Shown here: in pieces, positions 8,668-16,691 of the stretch
Numbering within the stretch: the first letter of the stretch is position 1
How the letters are laid out: each line of letters opens with the position of its first letter
Origin: Tolypothrix sp. NIES-4075
GTDB taxonomy: Bacteria; Cyanobacteriota; Cyanobacteriia; Cyanobacteriales; Nostocaceae
Direction of reading: 5' to 3'
DNA length: 64,000 nucleotides
Assembly: GCF_002218085.1 (NCBI RefSeq)
Contig: NZ_BDUC01000006.1
Span: 62,001-126,000, forward strand
Program-made: the position numbers and the translations under genes
Notes under the pieces: model-generated
Database searches by the model: none
What the model saw: the letters and a program-made list of their open reading frames with translations, nothing else
What the model was told of the DNA's origin: nothing

Positions 8668-9140
8668 CCGTAAATAATAGTGTTAATGGAACCGCTCAAA
8701 GCGATATTTTAAACGCTCCTTTCCTGAAGACATTAATCAGCCAAATCCGGGGTCAAGATAGCTATGGATTTTACCGTAGTTGGTCGGATGAGTTGATTCT
8801 GAAACCTTTTGTTGTGACTAAACAAAAGAAGCGCGAAATTTCTCTTGAGGGTGAAGTAGATCCGGCAACTCAAGCCCGGATTATGGTATTTTTTCGAGCT
8901 ATAGCTGCCAGTATTGAAAAAGAAACAAATCTCATTTCTCAAGTTGTGGTTGATTTGAACCATGAAGGATTTGGCTGGGTGCTAGTATTTTCTGGTCGTC
9001 TTTTGCTGGTGAAAAGAACTTTGCGAGATGCTCACCGCTTTGGTTTTGACTCTTTAGAAAAGTTAGCAGAAGAAGGAGAACAACTCGTAGCAAAAGGTCT
9101 GGAATTAGCGAAAACTTTTCCGGAAGCTAGCAAACTGTAA
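8664..9140 (+). CDS. NifX-associated nitrogen fixation protein (DUF269)
   Basis: A 158-aa protein with the DUF269 pattern: FLKTLISQIRGQDSYGFYRS near the N-terminus, then DPATQARIMVFFRAIAASIE and LRDAHRFGFDSLEKLAEEG. Members of this family accompany nifX in many diazotrophs; the biochemical role is not settled. The four-base overlap with nifX indicates coupled translation. Confidence 0.92.
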   Translation: MTVNNSVNGTAQSDILNAPFLKTLISQIRGQDSYGFYRSWSDELILKPFVVTKQKKREISLEGEVDPATQARIMVFFRAIAASIEKETNLISQVVVDLNHEGFGWVLVFSGRLLLVKRTLRDAHRFGFDSLEKLAEEGEQLVAKGLELAKTFPEASKL

Positions 9141-9224
9141 GAAGTTAGGAGTTAGGAGTTAGGAGTTAAATAATTCATAACTCATAACTCATCATTCATA
9201 ACTTTTGTAGAAAGGGAGATGCTT
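9141..9224. repeat. GTTAGGAGTTAGGA tandem repeat
   Basis: Three AGTTAGG heptamer-like units followed by CATAACTCATAACTCAT units fill the gap before the DUF683 gene. A short non-coding spacer. Confidence 0.65.
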
Positions 9225-9439
9225 ATGGCGCAAGTGGAAGAAACAAGTGTTGAGGAGCTAAAAACTCAAATTAAACGCCTCAATAGTAAAGCAGGTCAAA
9301 TGAAGATGGATCTGCACGATTTAGCTGAGGGTTTACCCACAGATTACAAAACACTTATGGATGTTGCTGCGAGTACTTATGAAATATATCGTCAGTTAGA
9401 TGAATTGAAACAACAAGTAAATAAATTGGAGCAGCAAAA

Positions 9440-9443
<4 letters not shown>
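9225..9443 (+). CDS. DUF683 small nif-cluster protein
   Basis: A 72-aa, highly helical protein (MAQVEETSVEELKTQIKRLN, then ASTYEIYRQLDELKQQVNKL), which fits the DUF683 family found between nifX and nifW in cyanobacteria. A two-helix hairpin fold is expected. An ATG two codons upstream (9219) is open but is too close to the GGGAG ribosome site, so 9225 is preferred. The stop overlaps nifW by four bases. The function is unknown; it may act with DUF269 and NifX. Confidence 0.88.
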
Positions 9444-9757
<314 letters not shown>

Positions 9758-9767
9758 GAGGTAAAAA

Positions 9768-10571
9768 TTGGTTAACCTGACGCCTACCGAGTTAGAACGT
9801 TACAGCCGCCAAATGATGCTCCCTAATTTTGGCGAACTGGCTCAGAAGCGCCTTAAGTCAGCGACTGTTCTGGTTACAGGTGTGGGGGGATTGGGTGGTA
9901 CGGCAGCGCTTTATTTAGCAGTAGCGGGTGTCGGACGGCTAATCCTAGTCCGGGGTGGCGATCTGCGACTTGATGATATGAATCGTCAGGTTCTCATGAC
10001 GGATGATTGGGTAGGTAAGCCAAGGGTATTCAAAGCACAGGAGACTTTGCAAGCCATTAATCCTGATGTCCAGATAGAAGTAGTTCATGATTATATCACC
10101 CCGGAAAATGTGGATTCGCTGGTGCAATCGGCAGATATGGCTCTCGATTGCGCTCACAATTTTACGGAGCGCAATTTGCTAAATGAAGCTTGTGTACGCT
10201 GGCGCAAACCGATGGTAGAAGCGGCTATGGACGGTATGGAGGCTTATCTGACAACAATTATTCCTGGTGTGACTCCTTGTTTGTCTTGTCTGTTTCCGGA
10301 AAAACCTGATTGGGATCGCCGTGGTTTTTCTGTTTTGGGTGCTGTTTCTGGGACATTGGCTTGTCTGACAGCACTGGAAGCTGTCAAGTTGATCACTGGG
10401 TTTAGTCAGCCTTTGTTGTCGCAATTGCTGACTATCGATTTTACCAGGATGGAATTTGCCAAGCGCCGTTCTCAGCGCGATCGCTCTTGTGCGGTGTGTG
10501 GTAACAACGCACCCTGGCGATATGTGCAGTCTCAAGATATGGAAACTACCAGTATGGGGACTAGGGAATAG
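9768..10571 (+). CDS. hesA: HesA, ThiF/MoeB-like adenylating protein
   Basis: A 267-aa E1-like protein: RYSRQMMLPNFGELAQKRLK, the nucleotide-binding loop VLVTGVGGLGGTAALYLA, DRRGFSVLGAVSG, and zinc-binding cysteine pairs CLSCLF and CAVCG. HesA is heterocyst-associated and proposed to act in sulphur or molybdenum delivery to nitrogenase. It starts with TTG, supported by a strong TAGGAGGT eight bases upstream and by the absence of a nearby ATG in frame. Confidence 0.93.
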   Translation: MVNLTPTELERYSRQMMLPNFGELAQKRLKSATVLVTGVGGLGGTAALYLAVAGVGRLILVRGGDLRLDDMNRQVLMTDDWVGKPRVFKAQETLQAINPDVQIEVVHDYITPENVDSLVQSADMALDCAHNFTERNLLNEACVRWRKPMVEAAMDGMEAYLTTIIPGVTPCLSCLFPEKPDWDRRGFSVLGAVSGTLACLTALEAVKLITGFSQPLLSQLLTIDFTRMEFAKRRSQRDRSCAVCGNNAPWRYVQSQDMETTSMGTRE

Positions 10572-10898
10572 GTAATGGGGAATGGGGAATGGGTAATGGG
10601 GATTTGAAGAGGGGAAAGGGACTCATGGGAAAAGCCGAATTACCAACGCCCAATTACCAATTACCCCTTCGGGGTTCGCCAGTCGCTCATGGGGGAAACC
10701 ACGCCAGATGCTCTACTTGGGGAGACCCCAAGACCGCACTGGCTCCCCAAGACCGCGCTGGCTCACCAATTACCAATTCCCAATTACCAATTCCCAATTC
10801 CCAATTCCCAATTCCCAATTCCCAATTCCCAATTCCCAATCCTTCCACACCAAAGACATTTTATCAGAACAATTAATCGCAACTTATCAGGAGATTTG
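10572..10898. repeat. 327-bp hesA-hesB spacer with CCCAATT heptamer array
   Basis: Mostly low-complexity repeat: GGGGAATG units at the left, and about ten tandem CCCAATT heptamers between 10766 and 10843. Overlapping open frames here translate only to repeated SQFPIPN peptides and are not genes. The left and right repeats are roughly complementary and could fold. Confidence 0.85.
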
Positions 10899-11273
10899 AT
10901 GACTGTTACTTTGACAGAAAAAGCAGAATTTCGCCTGCGGTCATTTCTGGTCGGTTCTACACCCAGTAATAATGCAGTGGCGACTAAAGGTGTCCGTCTT
11001 TCTGTTAAAGATGGCGGTTGCAGTGGCTATGAGTATGCAATTGAAATCACCAGCAAACCACAACCAGATGATTTAGTGATTGAGCAAGGGGAGGTGCTGC
11101 TTTACGTTGATGCGAAAAGTGTGCCTTTATTAGAAGGTATAGTAATCGATTTCATCGACGGTGTGATGGAAAGCGGCTTTAAGTTTACCAATCCCAATGC
11201 AACTGGTAACTGCAATTGTGGCAAGTCATTTAAAGCTGGTGACTGTACGCCTAATGGTGTACCTTGCAGCTAA
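10899..11273 (+). CDS. hesB: HesB/IscA-type iron-sulphur assembly protein
   Basis: A 124-aa A-type carrier: LTEKAEFRLRSFL, GVRLSVKDGGCSGYEYAI and the C-terminal NCNCGKSF hold the three conserved cysteines of IscA/HesB. In Anabaena hesB lies with hesA and fdxH and is expressed in heterocysts. The ATG at 10899 has AGGAG six bases upstream. A longer frame begins in the repeat array, but that extension is repeat-encoded and rejected. Confidence 0.94.
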   Translation: MTVTLTEKAEFRLRSFLVGSTPSNNAVATKGVRLSVKDGGCSGYEYAIEITSKPQPDDLVIEQGEVLLYVDAKSVPLLEGIVIDFIDGVMESGFKFTNPNATGNCNCGKSFKAGDCTPNGVPCS

Positions 11274-11438
11274 AAAAATCCAAAATTCATTCATGATAAA
11301 ACCCACATCTGATAATAATTTTAGATTGGGTAATTTGGATTTTGAATCTTAAACAACTACACAAGTAGAGAGTTTTTACATTCCACTTTTGTGGAGTCAT
11401 CAAACCTAATTGTATTAAAGTCTGAGGAGAATCACGAA

Positions 11439-11738
11439 ATGGCTAGCTACCAAGTTAGATTAATCAACAAAAAGCAAGACCTTGATACAACAATTGAAAT
11501 TGACGAAGAGACTACCATTTTAGAGGGCGCAGAAGAAAATGGTATTGAGTTGCCTTTCTCTTGTCACTCAGGTGCTTGTTCTAGTTGTGTTGGCAAAGTT
11601 GTTGAAGGTGAAATAGATCAATCTGACCAATCTTTCTTGGATGATGAGCAGATGGAGAAAGGATTCGCTCTACTTTGTGTTACCTATCCACGTTCTGATT
11701 GCACGATTCGCACTCATCAAGAACCATATCTCGTCTAA
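11439..11738 (+). CDS. fdxH: Heterocyst [2Fe-2S] ferredoxin FdxH
   Basis: A 99-aa plant-type ferredoxin, the electron donor to dinitrogenase reductase in heterocysts. The motif LPFSCHSGACSSCVGKV supplies three cluster cysteines and LLCVTYP the fourth. The heterocyst-specific look is in the MASYQVRLINKKQ start and the RTHQEPYLV end. The frame is open 16 codons upstream, but the ATG at 11439 has TGAGGAG before it and matches FdxH length. Confidence 0.96.
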   Translation: MASYQVRLINKKQDLDTTIEIDEETTILEGAEENGIELPFSCHSGACSSCVGKVVEGEIDQSDQSFLDDEQMEKGFALLCVTYPRSDCTIRTHQEPYLV

Positions 11739-11771
11739 AGTGTTGATTAATTTTTAATTTCGCCTAATGTT

Positions 11772-11803
11772 GAAGTCGTAGCTTTATTAAAGCTATGGCT
11801 TCT
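11772..11803 (+). terminator. Possible terminator after fdxH
   Basis: GAAGTCGTAGCTTTA and TAAAGCTATGGCTTC form a stem of about 14 pairs with two G-U pairs, followed by an A/T-rich tract. Placed 34 bp after the fdxH stop. Confidence 0.4.
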
Positions 11804-11847
11804 TAATTATATATATATTTTTATTTTTCAATAGTTCGACTTAATTT

Positions 11848-11897
11848 GTAGTGAGCGCTTCAGCGCTCGTAATTATGAGCGCTGAAGCGCTCACTAC
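11848..11897. repeat. Complete copy of the GTAGTGAGCGCT palindrome
   Basis: Two perfect 21-bp inverted arms (GTAGTGAGCGCTTCAGCGCT plus C) separated by eight bases of AT-rich sequence. It ends nine bases before the feoA-like start. This is the clearest copy of a family repeated through the window. Confidence 0.85.
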
Positions 11898-11906
11898 GTA
11901 ATGTAA

Positions 11907-12131
11907 ATGTTTATATTGTTGCGGAAGGGAGAGCAAGGAATTGTCACTTTATGTAATAATCAGGACGAAATTATTTTAAAAAAACTGATATCAATGGAAG
12001 TGGTGCCAGGAACTATCATCATTTTAGAAGAGAAACTCCCCTCTTTTGTCATCAAGGTAGGAAACAGGCGCTGGCAAATAGATAAGGAAGTCGCTTGTAC
12101 TATTTATGTGCGTGTTGCTAATAGTGGCTGA
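11907..12131 (+). CDS. FeoA-domain protein
   Basis: A 74-aa protein with the small SH3-like FeoA pattern: LRKGEQGIVTLCNNQDE, KLISMEVVPGTII and VIKVGNRRWQIDKEVACTIY. FeoA proteins assist ferrous-iron uptake by FeoB. No feoB is nearby, so the role here is uncertain. Location just after fdxH suggests a link to iron supply for nitrogenase. Confidence 0.8.
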   Translation: MFILLRKGEQGIVTLCNNQDEIILKKLISMEVVPGTIIILEEKLPSFVIKVGNRRWQIDKEVACTIYVRVANSG

Positions 12132-12288
12132 TTATGATGTTGCCTTTTATTCGCCCTGACTCTGGAAGCCGCTGGCTCTACGAACGCTCGTCCGCAGAAC
12201 ATCGTGGACTGAAGAAGAAGTGCAAGAGGGGAGTTTTAGCTATTAGGAAATAGCGGATATTTTCCACAATTGAGGAATTCGTGAACTT
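12132..12288. other. Short gap before ctaB, no gene seen
   Basis: Contains scrap sequence resembling decayed Nostoc repeats (GCTCTACGAACGCTCGTCC). No convincing frame or promoter is seen. Confidence 0.4.
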
Positions 12289-13230
12289 ATGAATGGGACG
12301 ACGGCGCAACGCCACTATCAAAATGTTTTACAAGTTTTTCAAGATTACTATCAGCTAACAAAGCCCCGGATTATTCCGCTGCTGCTGATTACTACGGCTG
12401 CTAGTATGGCGATCGCCTCACAAGGAAAACTAGACCCTAGATTGCTGCTATTAACCATGATTGGTGGTACTTGTGCGACTGCTAGCGCCCAAACAATCAA
12501 TTGTATCTACGATAGCGATATTGATTATGAAATGGAACGCACGCGCAATAGACCGATGCCTTCTGGTCGCGTGCAGCCATTACATGCTCTCATATTTGCG
12601 ATCGCTCTTGCCTGTATTTCTTTCACGGTGCTGGCAGTATATGTTAATCTGTTAAGTGCTTTGTTAGCGATGTCTGGCATCGCCTTCTACGTGGGCATTT
12701 ACACCCATTTGCTCAAACGCCATACTCCCTACAATATCGTCATTGGTGGCGCAGCGGGTGCAATTCCGGCGTTGGTGGGTTGGGCAGCGGTGACAAATAC
12801 CTTAAGCTGGACAGCATGGTTGATTTTTGCGATCGTCTTCTTATGGACACCTCCTCATTTTTGGGCATTGGCATTAATGATCCGCGATGAATATGCCAAG
12901 GTGGGTGTGCCGATGTTGCCGGTGGTTACTGATAATATTGCCACGGCGCGTCAGATTTGGCGATACACTTTGGTAGTTATCCCCAGCACGTTTTTATTAA
13001 TTTATCCTCTTCACGCTTCGGGGGTAATTTATGGTGGTATTGCCTTTATTTTAGGGGCGATATTTATCAAAAAAGCTTGGACGCTGTTGCAAAATCCGGA
13101 TGAGAAACAATTAGCGCGATCGCTTTTTCTCTACTCGATTCTCTACATGATGTTGCTGTGCGCTGCAATGGTAGTTGATAGTCTACCCATCACTCATCAT
13201 TTAATTGAACTGTTAAGCCCTAGCAAATAG
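12289..13230 (+). CDS. ctaB: Protohaem IX farnesyltransferase (haem O synthase)
   Basis: A 313-aa UbiA-family membrane protein with about eight hydrophobic segments. The first aspartate-rich motif is in NCIYDSDIDYEMERTRNRP and the second in RDEYAKVGVPMLPVV. LWTPPHFWALAL is characteristic of CtaB. It converts haem B to haem O, needed for haem-copper oxidases. It lies in the nif region and not beside the coxBAC genes 26 kb away, which suggests a heterocyst-specific supply of haem for that oxidase (inference). Confidence 0.95.
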   Translation: MNGTTAQRHYQNVLQVFQDYYQLTKPRIIPLLLITTAASMAIASQGKLDPRLLLLTMIGGTCATASAQTINCIYDSDIDYEMERTRNRPMPSGRVQPLHALIFAIALACISFTVLAVYVNLLSALLAMSGIAFYVGIYTHLLKRHTPYNIVIGGAAGAIPALVGWAAVTNTLSWTAWLIFAIVFLWTPPHFWALALMIRDEYAKVGVPMLPVVTDNIATARQIWRYTLVVIPSTFLLIYPLHASGVIYGGIAFILGAIFIKKAWTLLQNPDEKQLARSLFLYSILYMMLLCAAMVVDSLPITHHLIELLSPSK

Positions 13231-13274
13231 AATTCGCGGCTATACAAACGAAGTCCATCTGCGTGGACTAATAG

Positions 13275-13360
13275 AAAATTGTGGCTTTTAAACCCGCGTA
13301 GGCGGGTTTTGTCTGTGTAGACGCGAATTCTATTCGCCCTTTTCACAACCCAAAAAAGGA
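13275..13360. repeat. 86-bp direct repeat, copy A
   Basis: Shares roughly 90% of bases with 13476-13561. Each copy contains the hairpin ACCCGCGTAGGCGGGT and ends just before AAAGGA. Both lie between ctaB and the ankyrin gene. Confidence 0.85.
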
Positions 13361-13374
13361 CTAATACCAAGTTG

Positions 13375-13453
13375 CATATTATAACCTCACCCCGACAAAG
13401 CTCTGCTTTATCTCCCCTCTCCTTGTTAAGGAGAGAGGTAGGGGGTGAGGTGA
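13375..13453. repeat. CCTCACCCC inverted repeat
   Basis: AACCTCACCCC at the left and GGGGTGAGGT at the right, with an inner CTCCCCTCTCC/GGAGAGAGG stem. A common dispersed Nostoc repeat lying between the two 86-bp copies. Confidence 0.6.
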
Positions 13454-13475
13454 TATCTATGAACGCAACATCACA

Positions 13476-13561
13476 AAAATTGTGGCTTTTAAACCCGCGT
13501 AGGCGGGTTTTGTCTGTGTAGATGCGAATTTTATTCGCCCTTTTCACAATTCAACAAAGGA
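13476..13561. repeat. 86-bp direct repeat, copy B
   Basis: Second copy of the 13275-13360 unit; it ends with AACAAAGGA, which serves as the likely ribosome site of the ankyrin gene. Confidence 0.85.
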
Positions 13562-13567
13562 ATGATT

Positions 13568-14032
13568 ATGAGTCACGAAAATAACTTTAATTTGAGCGCA
13601 ACTACAAGCCAGTGGATGATAGCTAACGGCTACGAGCCAAAGAATTTAAATCAACAAGTTGAAAATGGCGATACGGCTTTGATGAAAGCGACAAGAGAAG
13701 GAGTTTCCGCAGTAGTTGAAGAACTAATTAACGCCGGGGCTGATATTAATGCCAAAAATAATGATAATAACAATGCTTTGTGGTTTGCTTGTTTTGGCAA
13801 TCACTACGACTTGATTCGTTTATTGCTTGCTGCAAACATTAACATCAACAACCAAAATGATAATGGTGCAACTGTTTTGATGTACGCAGCATCAGCCGGA
13901 AAAACAGAAGTTGTCAAGTTGCTTTTGCAATATCACCCCAATCTAGAGTTGAAAAACTTAGACAACTATAAAGCTGTAGATTTCGCTAGCAACGTAGACG
14001 TTTTAAGGATTCTGAAAAATGCAAGTAAATAA
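13568..14032 (+). CDS. Ankyrin-repeat protein
   Basis: A 154-aa protein with about three ankyrin repeats: GDTALMKATREGVSAVVEEL-INAGADINAKN, NNALWFACFGNHYDLIRLLL and GATVLMYAASAGKTEVVKLLL. No signal peptide. Ankyrin repeats bind partner proteins. Its last 14 bases overlap the SagB-like gene, so the two are made together and may interact. ATG at 13568 is chosen over the ATG at 13562 because of the spacing to AAAGGA; either is possible. Confidence 0.85.
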   Translation: MSHENNFNLSATTSQWMIANGYEPKNLNQQVENGDTALMKATREGVSAVVEELINAGADINAKNNDNNNALWFACFGNHYDLIRLLLAANININNQNDNGATVLMYAASAGKTEVVKLLLQYHPNLELKNLDNYKAVDFASNVDVLRILKNASK

Positions 14033-15308
14033 AATAACGGGAAAAGCATATCACGATGCTACCAAGCATTCTTACCTATCGGTGCAAATCGATCCAAATT
14101 ATGTAGATTCATCAACTCAACCCTCGGCTTTTAAATTTTATCCAAAGTTTTATCGCCGAATAAGTCTAGACTTTCTCAACAATTATATTCACTCTTTTCT
14201 CTGGTTAACGAGTGCGATTACCTTAGAAAAGACGTATAAAAATACTGTCGATAAACTGCGAGTTAATCCATCAGCAGGTGCTTTATATCCTACTGAGGTT
14301 TACGTGCAGATTCGCGGAATACAGGGAATAGTCGATGGAATCTATCATATAGAAGTTGAGAATAATTGTCTGGTACTTATCTATGAATTAATTGATGATG
14401 GATTAGAGGGTTATATTTTACCGAATAATCGTATCATCGGATTCATTTTTTTAATTAGTTGTGTTTATTATAGGTCTAGTTGGAAATATAAAGACAGGAG
14501 CATCAGGTATTGCTGGCTAGATAGCGGACACCATTTGGGTGCGATCGCTGCTTCAGCTTTTCTTCACGATAGAGATATACAACTAGTTTTCGATTTTGAT
14601 AAACTCGCTCTCAATGCAGATTTAGGATTTGAGAATAAAGAGTTCATTACTGCTTGTGTAACTTCGGGAGAAGTTCAAGAGAAGAAGGTTCGACGCTTAA
14701 GGCTGAAAGTTCCTTTTGTTTGTGGAACTGATTATTTTGAACAGAATCAATTCATTGAGGAAGCTTATAAAGAAACAGCTTTGCAAAAAAGTTGTCAGCA
14801 AGAAATCAAGCATCCTCAATTGAGCTTTGATAAGGATAAATTTTCTCAAGCTGTTTGGAACAGACGCTCAATTAGGCGTTTTCAAAAGCAGTTCATTTCC
14901 CAGGAACTTTATTCTAGTATTTTGCAGCAAATTAGGCAAGCGATACCGACAGAAAGTTTTGAGGAAATCGAAATTTACGCGGTTGTCCATCGAGTAGAGG
15001 GAATCAAAGCAGGGTTATACAAAGGAACGGATTTAGTCAAGGAGGGTAACTTCAGTGAGAAGACAGGTTACTTGTGCGTTAATCAAGCGATCGCTTCATC
15101 TAGTGCAGTAACTTGGTTTTTTGTTTCCAACTATACAAATTATCAAACTGCCATGCAAATGGCTGGTTTTTTAGGACAAAGACTGTATCTAGCAAGTCAT
15201 TATTGGGGAATTCATTGTAGCGGAATTGGTGCTTATTATGACGATGAAACTCAGGAATTTCTAGACACAGATAAAGATGTCCTTTACGCAATGGCAATTG
15301 GCATATAA
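14019..15308 (+). CDS. SagB-type FMN nitroreductase-family protein with two nitroreductase halves
   Basis: A 429-aa protein. The N-terminal half has RVNPSAGALYPTEVYVQI followed by WLDSGHHLGAIAASA, typical of SagB-type dehydrogenase domains. The C-terminal half restarts with the nitroreductase opening WNRRSIRRFQKQFIS and ends in QAGFLGQRLYLASHYWGIH-like sequence. SagB enzymes oxidise azolines in some RiPPs, but no RiPP precursor or cyclodehydratase is seen, so its substrate is unknown. It overlaps the ankyrin gene and is followed 25 bp later by a small protein whose paralogue follows another flavoenzyme at 31.9 kb. Confidence 0.8.
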   Translation: MQVNKITGKAYHDATKHSYLSVQIDPNYVDSSTQPSAFKFYPKFYRRISLDFLNNYIHSFLWLTSAITLEKTYKNTVDKLRVNPSAGALYPTEVYVQIRGIQGIVDGIYHIEVENNCLVLIYELIDDGLEGYILPNNRIIGFIFLISCVYYRSSWKYKDRSIRYCWLDSGHHLGAIAASAFLHDRDIQLVFDFDKLALNADLGFENKEFITACVTSGEVQEKKVRRLRLKVPFVCGTDYFEQNQFIEEAYKETALQKSCQQEIKHPQLSFDKDKFSQAVWNRRSIRRFQKQFISQELYSSILQQIRQAIPTESFEEIEIYAVVHRVEGIKAGLYKGTDLVKEGNFSEKTGYLCVNQAIASSSAVTWFFVSNYTNYQTAMQMAGFLGQRLYLASHYWGIHCSGIGAYYDDETQEFLDTDKDVLYAMAIGI

Positions 15309-15333
15309 CCGTAAAAAATAAAGAGTCACAACT

Positions 15334-15702
15334 ATGACAAGCTATTTCTGGCAGAATGAAGATTCACGTCCAATTCAACCGACATCAGCAGATATTATAC
15401 TGCGCCAGCAATTAGAATATTCTATTAGCAAGTATTTTTATGAAGATTGCGATCGCTGTATTCAAAAATTATTATCTAGTTGTCGGTGGTATGTCACAAC
15501 CCACGCTAATGCTTTGACTTTGGTGATTGAATGTCCAGATCAAGTTACTAACTGGCGTATATTACAAAAAATTGTACCAATGGCGACATTGCTACATAAA
15601 ATTGTCAGCAGTGCTAAAATTCGCGTTTGTCCTCCAGAAAGCCAGGGAATGCCTTTTGAAATGAGGGTAGATGAATTATCAGTTTACAAAGATTGGGCTT
15701 GA
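15334..15702 (+). CDS. Small conserved hypothetical protein, paralogue A
   Basis: A 122-aa protein without a recognised family. It is clearly homologous to the product of 31489-31860: both share FY-x-x-CDR, LLS-x-C-x-WY, TT-x-A-x-x-LTLVI, a PD-x-V-x-x-W block, an IRV-x-PP block and a terminal SVYKDW/SAYRDW. Each copy directly follows a flavin-enzyme gene. The N-terminal 20 residues are not conserved. No membrane segment or signal is seen. A role as partner of the flavoenzyme is inference from the repeated pairing. Confidence 0.85.
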   Translation: MTSYFWQNEDSRPIQPTSADIILRQQLEYSISKYFYEDCDRCIQKLLSSCRWYVTTHANALTLVIECPDQVTNWRILQKIVPMATLLHKIVSSAKIRVCPPESQGMPFEMRVDELSVYKDWA

Positions 15703-15775
15703 TGCTGAAGCAAAGAAGGGGAAATGAAGAGACAAGGGGACAAGTAGAATAATTTTTGACTCTTGACTAATAAAT

Positions 15776-16252
15776 CTAAAAAAGCTCAACTTTTTGCCTA
15801 ATGATTGCGGTTATTTCTTCAAAAACCACATCAGCAGAATGTTTGACCGCAGGACTTAATTCTAGTCCGAAACCAAGATTTTCCGCTTCAATTAGGTAAA
15901 CTGTCACATCTAAGGGAAAGTCATCTTTAAAGATTTTCCTACCAGCAGCTAAAGCATTATCCCAACGAAAATCATGCAAGTTATAACTGGGTTCCGGTAA
16001 AGTTTCTAATTCTTTTCCAGGAACTTTAAATACTGCACCAGGTTCGGAATTCGTTGAACTTGCATCAATAATTATTAATTGTTTGCTACCTCGTGCTTTA
16101 AACATTACTTCCATGCCGCCGGTGCCACAGTCGTAAATTTGCACATGGGGATGAGGATTTTTGATAAGATATTGCTGTAGGCGTTGGGCAATTATTACGC
16201 CTACGGCATCGTCGCTGCGGTTGAGATTGCCGCAACCAATAATTGTGAGCAT
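15776..16252 (-). CDS. hupW: HupW, uptake-hydrogenase large-subunit maturation protease
   Basis: A 158-aa HyaD/HybD-type endopeptidase. MLTIIGCGNLNRSDDAVG carries the first nickel-binding acidic residue, and the IIIDASSTNSEPG and HDFRWDNAL regions carry further metal ligands. It removes the C-terminal peptide of HupL after nickel insertion. It is 0.9 kb beyond hupL on the same strand, with two small genes between. Its size and sequence fit HupW rather than HoxW. Confidence 0.92.
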   Translation of the reverse strand: MLTIIGCGNLNRSDDAVGVIIAQRLQQYLIKNPHPHVQIYDCGTGGMEVMFKARGSKQLIIIDASSTNSEPGAVFKVPGKELETLPEPSYNLHDFRWDNALAAGRKIFKDDFPLDVTVYLIEAENLGFGLELSPAVKHSADVVFEEITAIIRQKVELF

Positions 16253-16315
16253 GGGATAATATTTTTGTTCTTAATAATTAAGTTTCGCGCAAAAAGTTTA
16301 TTTTCAATGTCCGCA

Positions 16316-16486
16316 TTAATCTAATAAGTCCAAAACTTCTTGCTCAACAACTCTTGAACGTAGAATGTCCAACGCGTCTTGATCTGCAACTTCAATTATT
16401 TCTTCTACATATTGGCGCACCCGTTCAGCAATATCAGGCTGCCACTGGCGCAATTTTGTATCCAATTTTTCTACTAAAGCGTCCAT
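16316..16486 (-). CDS. Small 56-aa helical protein between hupW and hupL
   Basis: Frame MDALVEKLDTKLRQWQPDIA, then a VRQYVEEIIELAD-like helix (VRQYVEEIIEVADQDALDIL) and a terminal QEVLDLLD. Strongly acidic, all-helical composition and same strand as the neighbours support a real gene. No family is recognised. Confidence 0.6.
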   Translation of the reverse strand: MDALVEKLDTKLRQWQPDIAERVRQYVEEIIEVADQDALDILRSRVVEQEVLDLLD

Positions 16487-16601
16487 TGATATTACTATTA
16501 AATTTAAGTTGATTGTAAAACCAGTTTAAATCAATATTTACCAGTGTAAGCAGTTTTTGTTTATGCGCTCGCTTTTATATCGGTTTTCTGACTTTTATTC
16601 A

Positions 16602-16632
16602 GATACCCGATTTTTTAGATAAATCGGGTATC
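16602..16632. terminator. Strong hairpin between two hup-region genes
   Basis: GATACCCGATTT and AAATCGGGTATC form a perfect 12-bp stem with a 7-base loop. There is no long T tract on either side, so it may be an RNA-stabilising or bidirectional stop structure downstream of the 16692-17120 gene. Confidence 0.55.
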
Positions 16633-16691
16633 TTGTTTATCGTTCGTAGCCGACCGCTGGGAACGAAAGATAATCACAAAAAATAAGCGGT

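Noticed and set aside
10589..10876. ORFs in the hesA-hesB spacer
   Set aside because: They translate tandem CCCAATT heptamers into SQFPIPN repeats in several frames; no start signal or conserved part.
13197..13547. Minus-strand ORF of 116 aa between ctaB and the ankyrin gene
   Set aside because: Made of the two 86-bp repeats; its protein repeats itself for that reason.
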